A stretch of DNA of 64,000 nucleotides from Chryseobacterium sp. CY350 (GTDB lineage: Bacteria > Bacteroidota > Bacteroidia > Flavobacteriales > Weeksellaceae), in NCBI RefSeq assembly GCF_027945075.1, contig NZ_CP116034.1:3844001-3908000 (forward strand). Reading direction: 5' to 3'. The notes beneath the pieces are model-generated. The model was not told the DNA's origin and did not search any database. It saw nothing but the letters and a program-made list of their open reading frames with translations. Below are positions 37,185-46,989 of the stretch, in pieces (the stretch's first letter is position 1; every line of letters starts with the position of its first letter). The position numbers and the translations under genes are program-made.

Positions 37185-37436
37185 TCAGTTCAGATGAGAT
37201 TGTTTTTCTGCAAATTCTTTAGAGAATTTTATTCTGTCTTCTTCCAGTTTTTCCTGATTGCTGGGCAGAATATAATTGAATAGAATCTTTTCTTCATTGT
37301 CTAAGAAGATCATTTCTTTTTCTTCGCCGTCGATCATTTGAGAAAAAATTGCCCACATCGAAGTGTCTTTTAATTTTAATAATTCAAAAAACTGTTCTGC
37401 TTTTATTTCTATTTTTTTCATTGATTTCTTTTTCAT
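37185..37436 (-). CDS. Small acidic protein, 83 aa
   Basis: An 83-aa hydrophilic protein between two DUF5686 paralogues, 29 bp downstream of copy B. A start at Met6 (37421) is also possible. Segments such as FFELLKLKDTSMWAIFSQM and EKILFNYILP suggest helices; there is no signal peptide or cysteine. I do not recognise a family. It may be part of the copy B transcript. Confidence 0.5.
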   Translation of the reverse strand: MKKKSMKKIEIKAEQFFELLKLKDTSMWAIFSQMIDGEEKEMIFLDNEEKILFNYILPSNQEKLEEDRIKFSKEFAEKQSHLN

Positions 37437-37465
37437 TAATTATTAAACTTTACCAATCATTTATT

Positions 37466-39883
37466 TTAAAATTCCAAGAGTTTTAATTTAAACTGAAAGG
37501 CAAAATTCTGTTTAAAACTATATGTTGTATAATATCCGACTCTGTAAAAAATTCCCAGATTAAAATATGATGAAAGGAAATTGTTCCATTCTACACCAAC
37601 TTCCTGATACAGATGATCAAGCTTTCGAAATCTGAAATCATGATATTCAGGATGTTTCATATCACCAATCGTTCCTCTCAAAACAAAATCGAAGCTCGAA
37701 ATATTCTGTCCGATACTTTTAAAATACCAGGGAAGTTTATGGGTTACATAATAAGCCACAAATCTGTCGTTGTAAAATTTTCCGCCTTCCAGAGTTGCAA
37801 ATCCTAAATATGAAGTCAGGTTAAAATTAATATCGCGACTTGGCGATGCGAGGCCATTCATTGTAAAATGCTTCCAGATCGGCGCTTCACCTAAAACCAA
37901 TCCTCCATATAATCGTAATCCCGTTGTTCCCAAACCGGTTTTGAAATTCTGCACAAATAAAGCATCAAAACGAGTATAATTAAAGTCTCCGCCCAAAGCT
38001 TTGAAACTTTGTTCAAAATTAAAATAAAGCTCAGGATATTTCTGATCAATCAGCGATTTTCCCTGCGGCGTCATGATGTTGGTAGAATTCGGAGAGTATT
38101 TTAATGTTACCAATGTGTTGAAATTTTCGAAAGCTGCTCCGCTGTTTCTGAAACTGTAGTCGAATTTTGCTTCTTCTGTATTTCTTCGTGCCGCAAAAGC
38201 TAAAGTCAAACCGTTGCTCACATCGTTAAGATACGATACAGAAGCACCTTTATATTGGTAATATTTGTCGTTGTTGATGTTATTTCCGTAGTTCATCATT
38301 CGCATTCTGAAAGTCCAGAGCCGTCTGTAAAATTCTCCGGAAGAGTTTACGTCGTCATAATATTCTGCGCGGAAAAACGAGTTTTTATCGAGTGTCGTTT
38401 TAATGTCAAGACCAATTCCGTATTTGAATTTCTCATCATCAAGGCCATAAGCAAAATAATAATCTGGTGAAAAATAAGGGTTGAAATTTTCATTCAGTTT
38501 TGCTTTCAAGCCGAATCTAAAACCTTCATATAGGTTGTAATTTATAATTTCGCCAATATCAAAATCAAAAATACCTGCACGTACCTGTCCGTTTATCAAT
38601 CCTGTTAAAATTCTGGCTTTGCGGTCTACATTATATTTTTTGCCTAAACTGTCGATGACGAAATAGGTGTTTTTTTCTCTCTCAGAAAGTGGCTCGGTGC
38701 GGTATTTTTCTAATGTTTTACCGTCAGCATTTTTAACGGTAAAAGTATATCCTCTAAATTCTTTTGGATCTTCCTCAGACGGCGATTTGTAGTCAAAGTA
38801 TTTTGAACTTAGATAGGCATAAGTTCCGAAGCTTTTTTTATTTTTTCTTGAATGATTTTCCTCGTCGTCGTCTGTCTTTTCAGGATTGTTCATCTTCATT
38901 CTGCTCATTCTCAGCTTTACATTTTCTTCAGCCAGAAACCATTTGTTATTAAATAAAATCCAGGTGCTTGCAATGTTTCCTTCATTCTTATCTTTGCTGA
39001 TGCTTTCAATCTTTTTTATACCAAAAGTTTCCGTGTCAATATAAAGATATCCGCTGAATTTCCTTCTTTTAACAGACTTCTTGTAGCTCGCTTCACGAAA
39101 ACGGATCACATAATTTTCTCTGCCGTCAATTTTGATAGAGTCGGTAAGGTAAAATCTGTACAGACCGCGGTTTTCCGGTTTGATCTGATTTGGAATTTTG
39201 TCTCTGTTTCCCTGTAAGGCAATCAGTTCGTAGATGGGTTGCTTCAATCCGGAAATTCGGTTATCAAGAATGTTTACTTTTTCACCAAATTTTTTAGAAT
39301 ACAAATATTCCTGAGCTCTTTCCCAGAGAAATAATTTACTTTTAGCGAAAATTCTTCTTGCAGAAACATCACTGATGCTGTCTTTCTCCTTCTGTTTTTT
39401 AAAAAGATTAAAATTGTCGTTAAAAACTTCATTAAACTCAGAAATACTGTCCTGATCAATGTCTAAAGATATTTTTTCGTAAGATTTGTAGGTATAAGAA
39501 TCGAGGCTTTTTGGCGAATTGCTCTTAAATAGCTCATCAACTTTTCGAAGAATCTCTAAAGCTCTGGGATCACTTTTATCTTCTAAAATTACAGTTTCAA
39601 TAGACTGCGTTTTTGATGAAGTGTTAATAAGCGTGACAATCATTTCATCTTCTACCAGCGCACTTTCTCTAAAATAATTATCGGCCGTTATCTGTATACT
39701 TTTGCATTTAGATTTAAATTCAAACAATCCGTTGGCGTCAGTTTTTCCGAGAATATAACCGTTGCAGGAAATAACCGCACTGGGAATAGGAGTTCCTTTA
39801 GCTTCATTAATTACTGTGAGTTTTGATTGCGAAAAACCAAAAACAAACATCCACAGAAATAAAAAAATAAAGCCCTTTTTCAT
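37466..39883 (-). CDS. DUF5686 outer-membrane protein (copy B)
   Basis: An 805-aa paralogue of the preceding DUF5686 protein. The ATG at 39883 follows a TTG in frame and is the likely start. Signal peptide MKKGFIFLFLWMFVFGFSQ, beta-sandwich, then DKSDPRALEILRKVDELFK and the same set of barrel strands, ending FAFQFKLKLLEF. The copies keep the same order of blocks (FLWERA, KKFGEKVNILDN, SGYLYI, YSPNSTNIMTPQGK, NFTMNGL-type loop), so they arose by tandem duplication. A functional split between them is possible but unsupported by sequence alone. Confidence 0.85.
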   Translation of the reverse strand: MKKGFIFLFLWMFVFGFSQSKLTVINEAKGTPIPSAVISCNGYILGKTDANGLFEFKSKCKSIQITADNYFRESALVEDEMIVTLINTSSKTQSIETVILEDKSDPRALEILRKVDELFKSNSPKSLDSYTYKSYEKISLDIDQDSISEFNEVFNDNFNLFKKQKEKDSISDVSARRIFAKSKLFLWERAQEYLYSKKFGEKVNILDNRISGLKQPIYELIALQGNRDKIPNQIKPENRGLYRFYLTDSIKIDGRENYVIRFREASYKKSVKRRKFSGYLYIDTETFGIKKIESISKDKNEGNIASTWILFNNKWFLAEENVKLRMSRMKMNNPEKTDDDEENHSRKNKKSFGTYAYLSSKYFDYKSPSEEDPKEFRGYTFTVKNADGKTLEKYRTEPLSEREKNTYFVIDSLGKKYNVDRKARILTGLINGQVRAGIFDFDIGEIINYNLYEGFRFGLKAKLNENFNPYFSPDYYFAYGLDDEKFKYGIGLDIKTTLDKNSFFRAEYYDDVNSSGEFYRRLWTFRMRMMNYGNNINNDKYYQYKGASVSYLNDVSNGLTLAFAARRNTEEAKFDYSFRNSGAAFENFNTLVTLKYSPNSTNIMTPQGKSLIDQKYPELYFNFEQSFKALGGDFNYTRFDALFVQNFKTGLGTTGLRLYGGLVLGEAPIWKHFTMNGLASPSRDINFNLTSYLGFATLEGGKFYNDRFVAYYVTHKLPWYFKSIGQNISSFDFVLRGTIGDMKHPEYHDFRFRKLDHLYQEVGVEWNNFLSSYFNLGIFYRVGYYTTYSFKQNFAFQFKLKLLEF

Positions 39884-40032
39884 CAAAAATAATCTACCAC
39901 AAAATTACTGATATTTCTTTGGGTAAGAAAGTTTTAAAACGAAGTTTTGCGATTCAATTTGACTGTAAAAAATCATATAAAAAATTCTTATCTGCAAATG
40001 AAAGAAAAGATTTTATTTTGATATCAGCTGTT

Positions 40033-40073
40033 CAAATTCTAGAACCATGAGAAAATCAACGTTCTAGAATTTG
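40033..40073. other. Perfect 13-bp inverted repeat
   Basis: CAAATTCTAGAAC (40033-40045) and its exact reverse complement (40061-40073) with a 15-bp loop, in the 263-bp gap between the peroxidase stop and DUF5686 copy B start. No T-run follows on the minus strand, so it is not a normal terminator; it could be an operator of copy B or an mRNA end-stabilising hairpin. Confidence 0.5.
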
Positions 40074-40146
40074 TGTGCTTTTGTAATTCTATTTTTATTA
40101 ATTTTTATAATTATTTCTTTTGAAGCTTTTTCGGTTAAAATGAATT

Positions 40147-41958
40147 TTATTTATCATTTAATGCACTCATAAAATCAATAATCTCATCAATTTCTTTTTC
40201 GGTTAAATTTAATTGTGAATCTGAAAGTGTTTGATTTTCAACTGCTAATCCCAAACCTTTTCCGCCACCTTTATTGTAGAAATTCATCACTTCTTTTAAT
40301 GTTTTATAACCGCCATTATGCATATAAGGAGCCGTTTTGCTGATATTTCTTAGCGTTGGAGTTTTAAATGAGTTCTGAAGAAACGCCACTGTCTCATGGA
40401 ATTTTCCTCTGCCTAAATCGCGGTCGATCTTTCTGTTTGAAGCATTTTCGGCAACTCCTAAAACTTCCTGTTCGGTTTTATTGTAAGTGGGAGGAACAGT
40501 TCCGTTAAATAAGGGAACAAAATGACAGATCGCACACTGCGCTTTTCCAACAAAAAGATTAAATCCTTTTTTCTGTTTTGCGGTCATGGCAGAATCGTTT
40601 CCGCGCATGTAGTCGTCAAAATCTGAAGAAAAAGTAGCCAACGAACGAATGTAACTTGCCAGAACATTCTGTAGCTGCCAAACTTCGGCCTTTTTTGTTT
40701 TAAAAATTTTCGCGAAATCTTTTTGGTACTGATTGTCTTTGTTGATTTTAGCAATAATCATATTCATATCGCCGTGCATTTCTTCTTTGTTAGTGATTAC
40801 ATCAGAACTTTGGCCTTCGAGATCATCTTTTCTCATGTCCCAAAACTGTCCGTGCTGAAAAGCGGAATAGTTAAGTGATGGCGTATTTCTTGGCAATGCC
40901 ACATTATCCAGTGACATCGATTTTTCTAAACCGTCTGTAAATGCTTTTACTGCAATATGACAGGTTGCACAGCTTCTTGAGTTGTTGTTAGAAAGTATTT
41001 TGTCACTGAAAAGCTGTTTTCCGAGGGTTACTTTTTCCGGTGACATCTCAAATTCTTTCCCTGGCACAAAAGCGTTGGGATTGAAAGCGTTTTTGGAATA
41101 GAAAGTTGATGCATTTCTGTTTAAAGCCGATGTCACATTAACATCCGGAATATTTTCTTCCTTTTTAAACTGAAGAAGCAGAGATGATATTTTATTTAAA
41201 TGATTGGGAATAAAATCGATATAGTTAAATGTGTTCTTATTTGAGTTTTTCTTTAAAATTCCATTGGCTTTAGCAATTTCGCTTACAATTTGTTTTAAAG
41301 ATTTCTGTTGAGAATTTTCTGTTGAAATTTGTTCTAAAGTCTTCTTTACGCCATCTAGTGCAAAAGGTATTTCCTCTAAAAATGTTCCAGAAATCGGAGT
41401 GTCAAAACCTGCAATTCCCAAACTGGAAATCCTAAAAATCTGCTGTCTCAACGCATCAAAAACCTGATCTTTGCTGATTGTAATTACCAGAAAATTAGCT
41501 TTTATCGTGTTGCTTTTGTTGGTGAGTTTTTTTAGAATTCTGGTCAGTTCGTCCTTATTTTGTTTTTCATATGGATAAATCATTTCCTCAATCACCTGAA
41601 GACCTTCGGGCTCAATTTCTGTATGTTCTTCCATTTCAATTTCGGGAAGAGCCGGGCCATTCATGAATCTGGCTGTATTTGGCAGAAAATATTCTACCGC
41701 CCATTCCATTTTTTTGTAGGTTTTTCTGAGTTGCTGAAATTTCTCCTGCAGTACTTTATTATCAGCATCTTTTGAAACCAACGACATCATTTCTTTGGTC
41801 TGTCTTAGAAATTCAGTATTATTTTTAAATATTTCTTTTTTAACATCAGTGAGGTCGTTAACGATCGGTTTTTGATCGGTTTGGCACTGCAAAATTCCAA
41901 AAAAAACAAAAGTGAGAATAAGAAATACAGCGAGAGGATATTTAAGAATAAATTTCAT
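40147..41958 (-). CDS. Di-heme cytochrome-c peroxidase-like lipoprotein
   Basis: A 603-aa protein with an N-terminal lipoprotein-like signal (hydrophobic stretch then LQCQ at about 24-27), a helical domain of about 260 residues of unknown type, and a CCP/MauG domain with heme-binding CATCH (330-334) and CAICH (475-479) and a downstream Met in PYMHNGG (Met546), a likely axial ligand. Members reduce peroxides or oxidise protein substrates in the periplasm. It follows phoX by 66 bp. The long N-terminal helical domain is not part of standard peroxidases and may bring a separate role, such as metal uptake. Confidence 0.85.
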   Translation of the reverse strand: MKFILKYPLAVFLILTFVFFGILQCQTDQKPIVNDLTDVKKEIFKNNTEFLRQTKEMMSLVSKDADNKVLQEKFQQLRKTYKKMEWAVEYFLPNTARFMNGPALPEIEMEEHTEIEPEGLQVIEEMIYPYEKQNKDELTRILKKLTNKSNTIKANFLVITISKDQVFDALRQQIFRISSLGIAGFDTPISGTFLEEIPFALDGVKKTLEQISTENSQQKSLKQIVSEIAKANGILKKNSNKNTFNYIDFIPNHLNKISSLLLQFKKEENIPDVNVTSALNRNASTFYSKNAFNPNAFVPGKEFEMSPEKVTLGKQLFSDKILSNNNSRSCATCHIAVKAFTDGLEKSMSLDNVALPRNTPSLNYSAFQHGQFWDMRKDDLEGQSSDVITNKEEMHGDMNMIIAKINKDNQYQKDFAKIFKTKKAEVWQLQNVLASYIRSLATFSSDFDDYMRGNDSAMTAKQKKGFNLFVGKAQCAICHFVPLFNGTVPPTYNKTEQEVLGVAENASNRKIDRDLGRGKFHETVAFLQNSFKTPTLRNISKTAPYMHNGGYKTLKEVMNFYNKGGGKGLGLAVENQTLSDSQLNLTEKEIDEIIDFMSALNDK

Positions 41959-42024
41959 TGCTTATAAAAAAGCATCAATAGAGAAAACTCTACTGATACT
42001 TTGCTTAATTAATGGTTATAAAAA

Positions 42025-43500
42025 TTATTTTTGAACATTTCTGATCAGGATGATCTGTCCGCCTTCTTTATTGGTATTTACTCCTGCGCCGTCAGCATTT
42101 TTGAATGAATCTTTCTGCCATGTATGAGAGTGAATGTTCACCGCAAAAGTGTTTGGAACACCGATGATATCTGAAACATCAATCATTGCTCCGTATTCCC
42201 AAGATCCGAATTTATTTAAATTTCCAGATTGATTGTATGCCGTTTGCCACGCTGCATCATTTCTGTTGTGCTTCATGTTTAACCACGGTTTGTACTGCTT
42301 GCTGCTGATATTTAATTGCCAGATGTAAGAATCGTGATTTGCAGCCGTATAATAAGAATCTCCATCTTCCTGAATGTATACGTAATTTTCTGTCACACAA
42401 AGATTGTCAGGATTGATCAGGTTGTTTCCAGGGTTTGAATCACCTTCCGCTACAACTTCAAGTTTTCCTGTTAACATATTGCTTTCATTTAAAACCAATT
42501 TGTACACTCTTCCCCACATCGTTAATCCCGGTTTTGGGTTCACGCCGTCTGAAGATTCTCCGGTTGCTGTGAAGTAAATTTCTCTTCCTTTTCCTGCACC
42601 TTTTCTGTAATCTACATCTTCAACTCTAGAAAAACGAATCGCATTGATATCTAAATTTTTCTGATTGATTTGAGCTCCTGTAAGATTTTTAGCATTGGTG
42701 ATTTCCACAAATTCTACATCATACTGAGAACCTTTGGTCATGTTGGTTTCTGTAGTATTGTTGTTGGTTCTTTTTAAAGAATACAGTTTTCCGTTATCAA
42801 GATCTCCCGGCGTGTTGGCAACGTACATAATCAATTGCCCTGCAGACTGATGCGAAGTAGAGTAAGATTGATCTTCACCGATCAAAATATAAGATTTTCC
42901 GTTTGAAATATCCTTAGGGAGCGGAACCGCATTTTCCATAGAAGCTTTTCCCAATGCTGGTTTCACTCTGGTTTGGTCAGAAGCCTGCGCGGCTGCAGCC
43001 ATAGGATTAATTGCGTGAACCATACTTTCTTCACCAGATTCTCCGGCCGTTAAGAAAGCACTGAAACCATGTTCCTGAGGCGTTGCCAAAGTAGCAGAAC
43101 ACAATCTCGTCATTCCTCCGATTCCGTTGAGAATATATTCTCCTTTTACAGGCTTGAATGTCTTATCTAAATAAACTCTTGAAACCGACTGGGTGATCTC
43201 ATGATTCGTAATCATTAAATACCCGTCTGAAGCAGGATCTTTCATAATTCCCATTCCGTCCGGCTGACCTGCAAATACAAAATTCGGACTTCCCGCAAGT
43301 ACATCTGAACTTGAAATTAAAGTCGTAATTTTCATATCTTCAAAACCGGGCATTCCGAATGCGAAAGCAGGTTCTTTTGATAAATTTTCAAGTTTAATAT
43401 TTTCGTTTACAGGATCTTCTGCATTGTCTTTGTCGTCGTTGCAACTGTGAAATACCGCTGCTGATAAAAATAATGCAGCAAGAGAGTGAGAAATTTTCAT
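42025..43500 (-). CDS. PhoX-like phosphatase (DUF839), lipoprotein
   Basis: 491 aa from the ATG at 43500. The frame extends to a TTG at 43530, but a -7 promoter box overlaps that codon. The N terminus MKISHSLAALFLSAAVFHSC is a lipoprotein signal with the lipobox Cys at residue 20, followed by NDDKDNAEDP. The PhoX/DUF839 beta-propeller blocks are present: DGYLMITNHEITQ, NGIGGMTRLCSATLATPQEH, SYILIGEDQSYS and NPDNLCVTENYVYI. PhoX enzymes are Ca/Fe-dependent phosphatases. Next gene is the di-heme peroxidase. Confidence 0.82.
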   Translation of the reverse strand: MKISHSLAALFLSAAVFHSCNDDKDNAEDPVNENIKLENLSKEPAFAFGMPGFEDMKITTLISSSDVLAGSPNFVFAGQPDGMGIMKDPASDGYLMITNHEITQSVSRVYLDKTFKPVKGEYILNGIGGMTRLCSATLATPQEHGFSAFLTAGESGEESMVHAINPMAAAAQASDQTRVKPALGKASMENAVPLPKDISNGKSYILIGEDQSYSTSHQSAGQLIMYVANTPGDLDNGKLYSLKRTNNNTTETNMTKGSQYDVEFVEITNAKNLTGAQINQKNLDINAIRFSRVEDVDYRKGAGKGREIYFTATGESSDGVNPKPGLTMWGRVYKLVLNESNMLTGKLEVVAEGDSNPGNNLINPDNLCVTENYVYIQEDGDSYYTAANHDSYIWQLNISSKQYKPWLNMKHNRNDAAWQTAYNQSGNLNKFGSWEYGAMIDVSDIIGVPNTFAVNIHSHTWQKDSFKNADGAGVNTNKEGGQIILIRNVQK

Positions 43501-43527
43501 AATACTTTCTATAGTTTTAGGTTGTGA

Positions 43528-43535
43528 CAAAACTA
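43528..43535 (-). promoter_or_regulatory. -7 box TAGTTTTG of phoX
   Basis: Exact TAnnTTTG match on the minus strand. It covers the TTG at 43530-43528, so translation must start at the ATG at 43500. Confidence 0.6.
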
Positions 43536-43640
43536 TGAGTCTAGTATGAACTTAAGTTTACGGCGGGAACACAAAAAAATTAACTTTAGTACGCAATTCA
43601 GTCTCTACTGTTACGGCAACTTCAATAATTAGAATCGGTC

Positions 43641-43670
43641 AAAATAAAAAAATCCCGAAAAGTTCGGGAT
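43641..43670 (-). terminator. Terminator after the lipoprotein gene
   Basis: Minus-strand stem AATCCCGAA/TTCGGGATT followed by TTTTTATTTT, 27 bp beyond the stop at 43698. Confidence 0.8.
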
Positions 43671-43697
43671 TCTTATGTTTTTAAGAGAAAAGCGGTC

Positions 43698-44444
43698 TTA
43701 CATTGCTTCTTCTTTAGTTATCGTAATTTCTTTCAGCACTTTACCGCTTTTATCGGTATAAAGATATTTAATATGATTGATCCCCAAAACGGAGGTCTGA
43801 GAAAACACCTGCTTGATCTGTCCGGATTTCAGCATTGCTTCTTTCATTGCTTCTTCTGTTCCCGGGATTGCCAGCGCTGTTTTGAAACTGTCTGGTACTT
43901 CGCAAGTATATACCAGATTATTTTCTGCATCTGCTTTTATGCTTGTGATTTTAGTTCCTGTAGAAGGATCTTCAATCGGAAGATTTTTGTTAAATGATTC
44001 AAGAATGCTGTTCAGTTGCTGGTTGGAAGGTTTTTCCCCTGCAGCAATTGATTTAAAATCAACGTCTTTTGGCAGATTTTTGTTGTCGATGGTTTTATCT
44101 AAAATTACTTTAGAATTTAAGCCATATACTTTAAGATTAAATTTTACTCCTCTGTCAAAAAGTTCTTTCCCCAGTTTTTCACTTCTGATTGCCTGTCCGA
44201 TAAGATCGGGTAGGGCACTTGTTACAAGATCGCTTTCCATACCGCTGCCTTCGTACTCGGTTTCTACGGAAATATCGACCTGATCGGGATTTGACGTTGT
44301 GGCTTTGGTTGATTTGATCTTGTTATTGACGATCATTCCCGAAGAACGGTTGTACATATCAACAAAATCCTGAGTCTTGTCTTTGTCGTTCTTACAAGAC
44401 ATTAACAGCAGCGAGGCCATTACAATTAAAAGTAGTTTTTTCAT
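43698..44444 (-). CDS. Putative lipoprotein of unknown function
   Basis: A 248-aa lipoprotein: signal MKKLLLIVMASLLLMSC with the lipobox Cys17, then KNDKDKTQDF. The mature part shows alternating beta strands and helices (EKLGKELFDRGVKFNLKVYG, NLVYTCEVPDSFKTALAIPG) and no cysteine pair other than one near the middle. I do not recognise a family. It has its own terminator and stands alone. Confidence 0.65.
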   Translation of the reverse strand: MKKLLLIVMASLLLMSCKNDKDKTQDFVDMYNRSSGMIVNNKIKSTKATTSNPDQVDISVETEYEGSGMESDLVTSALPDLIGQAIRSEKLGKELFDRGVKFNLKVYGLNSKVILDKTIDNKNLPKDVDFKSIAAGEKPSNQQLNSILESFNKNLPIEDPSTGTKITSIKADAENNLVYTCEVPDSFKTALAIPGTEEAMKEAMLKSGQIKQVFSQTSVLGINHIKYLYTDKSGKVLKEITITKEEAM

Positions 44445-44933
44445 ATAAAAATATTTTAGGAAAAGATAATAACAAAACAGAAACCATTCGACTTTTGTTT
44501 AACATTTTTCTAAATATTTTTAATTAGTAATATATTACTTTCTACACTATGCTTGTCATGCCTTAGGAATCTAAATTATGTCATTTGTAGTGTTCTGATA
44601 TTCCTACCGAATGACAAAACGAAGGTTGATTTTAGGATAATAAATAAAGATCGATACTAAAAACAATTAAAGTGTACTGTATTTCTCTGTTAAGGTTACG
44701 CCTTGGCATATCTTAAAAATAAATAGTAGTAAAAACTTTACGAACCTTGTGATAAAAAATTGCACAACAAAAAATCATAATCCGAAAATTTTAATGATAG
44801 AGTAGTGTTGCATTGCTATAAACTGTTACAGCAGATTGTGAGGTTTTTAAATTCTCGTGGTGAGGATTAATGGAGATTTCTTTAAGATTTTGAGCATTTG
44901 TAGTATTACACAATTCCTAAATATTCGCCCTCC
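44445..44933. other. AT-rich intergenic stretch, no gene
   Basis: About 490 bp before the half repeat and the OLD-type gene. I see no ORF with convincing features, no RNA gene and no hairpin terminator; AT-rich runs only. It marks the left edge of the accessory segment. Confidence 0.5.
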
Positions 44934-44980
44934 GTCAGTTCGAGTAGAAATTTTTTAAAGAAAAATTTTGTATCGAGAAG
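44934..44980. repeat. Half copy of the cruciform repeat
   Basis: GTCAGTTCGAGTAG, a side hairpin of AAATTTTTT...AAAAATTTTG type, and TATCGAGAAG are present; the right half (TTCTCGATA...ACTCGAAGTGAC) is absent. It ends four bases before the stop codon of the OLD-type nuclease gene and is otherwise the same family as the 48.4-50.2 kb array. Confidence 0.7.
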
Positions 44981-44984
44981 ATAA

Positions 44985-46964
44985 TTAGACTTCATTGTGT
45001 ATATTTTGATTTTTACCTTTTTCCTTAATAAAAGTGAAAATTTGTTCAGTCAGTAACTCCACCTCTTGAATCTGCTTAAAATCATCCCAAGTAATTTTTT
45101 CTTCCATAGTTTTTTGTAAAATGATTCTGCTCAACTCTGCTTTATCTCTGAATGTTTGGGGATTACTAGCGGAATCTTCCTTCCATATTATATTTAGTTC
45201 AGGAATTTTTGTTTTTAACAAAATACCGATATATTCTGTTTTATCCAATGTTAAATTATCAATTTCTGATTCTATTGCGTCTAAAATTTCTTTTTCTTTA
45301 TTTTTTATTAGTTTCTTATTACAAAATTCTAATAATATTTTTTTCCATATATCTTTTGATAAAAGATTTTCAGATTCTCTGAATCCCCAAATTATTCTAC
45401 CTTTTAAATTAGCACTTCCAAATTTACTTTCTAAATTTTTTAAACGGTTATACTTTTCAGAATCTTGATTTTGGTCAGACATGTCGGAATCTGCGAAAAG
45501 AAAAATTCGATTATTTAGAGCCAAAGTATTAATCTCATCTAAAAAACGAGTCTCTTCTTCATTATTAAACTTTTCATCAAATAAATAATGTATAATATTA
45601 CCACCTGCATATTCAAAAAAAGCAAAATCAATATCTTCTTTTGGATAATTATGATCATTTGCTTTGCAATAAGCCCAAAGAAAGGCTTTAATGTAGTTTC
45701 TATCTGAAATTCCCTCTACCCAAATACTGCAATTGGCGAGAAAAACAGACGAATTATTTACACCAAGTTCTCTTAAAAGATCATTGTTTCCAGCATTTAC
45801 ATTATTAATAATAAATTTTTTATTTCTGTCTTTATCTAATAGTGGTGAAAAGGAATATATAGAAACATCATTACTTTCGAGAGTTAAATCCAACAAGTGA
45901 TTAGAATGTGTAGTTATGTAAAACGTAAGGTTCTTTTTTGTAATATCTGGATTATAAGTAATCTGTTCAAAAAATAATCGTTGCATTCCTGGGTGGAGAT
46001 TAAGTTCTGGTTCATCTATAAAAATAACTGTTTTGTCTTCTGCCATGAAAATTTTATACATCAAAATAATAATAGCTTGTATACCATCACCTAAATCGTA
46101 AAGTTTTCTTGTTTCATTTTCTCCCTCAATATGAATGATAATATTTTCTTCTTGATTACTTGTACCTTTTTCAAATTTAGCAACAATATCTACATTTTTT
46201 CCTTCATAAAAACTTTCGCTTAGAAATCTTTCAAAACTTTCAAAAAGATCCCGGATGGTTTTTTCACTATTTCTGGCTTTTAATATTTCTTGATAAAGAG
46301 TTAATCCCGTAAAAATTTCTAATTCGGGAATATTTTGAATACTTTCTTTATAGTTATATGATAACGTAAATTGGAAAATATCATTTTCAATTTTATTATG
46401 AGAATCGTCATATAAAGAATGAGCCGTACGAAGTGTAGGAATATAGATTTTATTGGGACTTTTACTTTCTACTAAATTGGATAAGATTTTCTTGATATTT
46501 TCAGCTGCTTCTTTTAATGAATCTATTTCAGTTTTTTCAATTCTGGTATCAAATCTCTCCCAATGTGAGTAACGTAAAAGATTGTTTATATTTACTATAT
46601 TATCTTGATTTCTTTTTTCAACCTCTTCCAGTGTTAAATCTGTAAATTTATTAATATTAATATTTGGAGCATTACCATCTGAGTGCCAAGTACCTGGTTT
46701 TTGCCCTGTGGATAAATTGGCATAACTATTAAGGTTGAAATCATTTATCCATATAATTAAGTCTTCATAGTCAACCTTGTTATAGTTTTCAATCTGCATC
46801 AAATGTCGCATCATCCAACTCTTACCACTATTATTTGCACCTACAAAAATGTTAATATTTTTTATGTTGGGAAGGTGTGTTATAGGTTTTTCATCGCCAA
46901 ACAAATGATAACGTTGTACAATTTTGTTATTTAATTTTTCTTGAAGTAATAAATCGTATTTCAT
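44985..46964 (-). CDS. OLD-family ATP-dependent nuclease (AAA + TOPRIM)
   Basis: A 659-aa protein. Walker A GANNSGKS at 42-49; ABC-like region with LGDGIQAIIILMYKIF (about 291-306), Walker B VIFIDEPELNLHPG (313-326) and TTHSNHLLDL with His353; then a TOPRIM-like part with WVEGISDRNYIKAFLW (Glu417) and FADSDMSD (Asp492, Asp494). This is the OLD nuclease architecture, to which GajA of the Gabija defence system also belongs. No UvrD-like partner is adjacent, so it is a stand-alone (class 1-like) type. A role in phage defence is plausible given the accessory region, but unproven. Confidence 0.82.
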   Translation of the reverse strand: MKYDLLLQEKLNNKIVQRYHLFGDEKPITHLPNIKNINIFVGANNSGKSWMMRHLMQIENYNKVDYEDLIIWINDFNLNSYANLSTGQKPGTWHSDGNAPNININKFTDLTLEEVEKRNQDNIVNINNLLRYSHWERFDTRIEKTEIDSLKEAAENIKKILSNLVESKSPNKIYIPTLRTAHSLYDDSHNKIENDIFQFTLSYNYKESIQNIPELEIFTGLTLYQEILKARNSEKTIRDLFESFERFLSESFYEGKNVDIVAKFEKGTSNQEENIIIHIEGENETRKLYDLGDGIQAIIILMYKIFMAEDKTVIFIDEPELNLHPGMQRLFFEQITYNPDITKKNLTFYITTHSNHLLDLTLESNDVSIYSFSPLLDKDRNKKFIINNVNAGNNDLLRELGVNNSSVFLANCSIWVEGISDRNYIKAFLWAYCKANDHNYPKEDIDFAFFEYAGGNIIHYLFDEKFNNEEETRFLDEINTLALNNRIFLFADSDMSDQNQDSEKYNRLKNLESKFGSANLKGRIIWGFRESENLLSKDIWKKILLEFCNKKLIKNKEKEILDAIESEIDNLTLDKTEYIGILLKTKIPELNIIWKEDSASNPQTFRDKAELSRIILQKTMEEKITWDDFKQIQEVELLTEQIFTFIKEKGKNQNIHNEV

Positions 46965-46981
46965 TTTTTAGTTTTCTTCTA

Positions 46982-46989
46982 CAAATATA
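46982..46989 (-). promoter_or_regulatory. -7 box TATATTTG of the OLD-type gene
   Basis: Exact match on the minus strand, 18 bp before the ATG at 46964. Confidence 0.6.
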
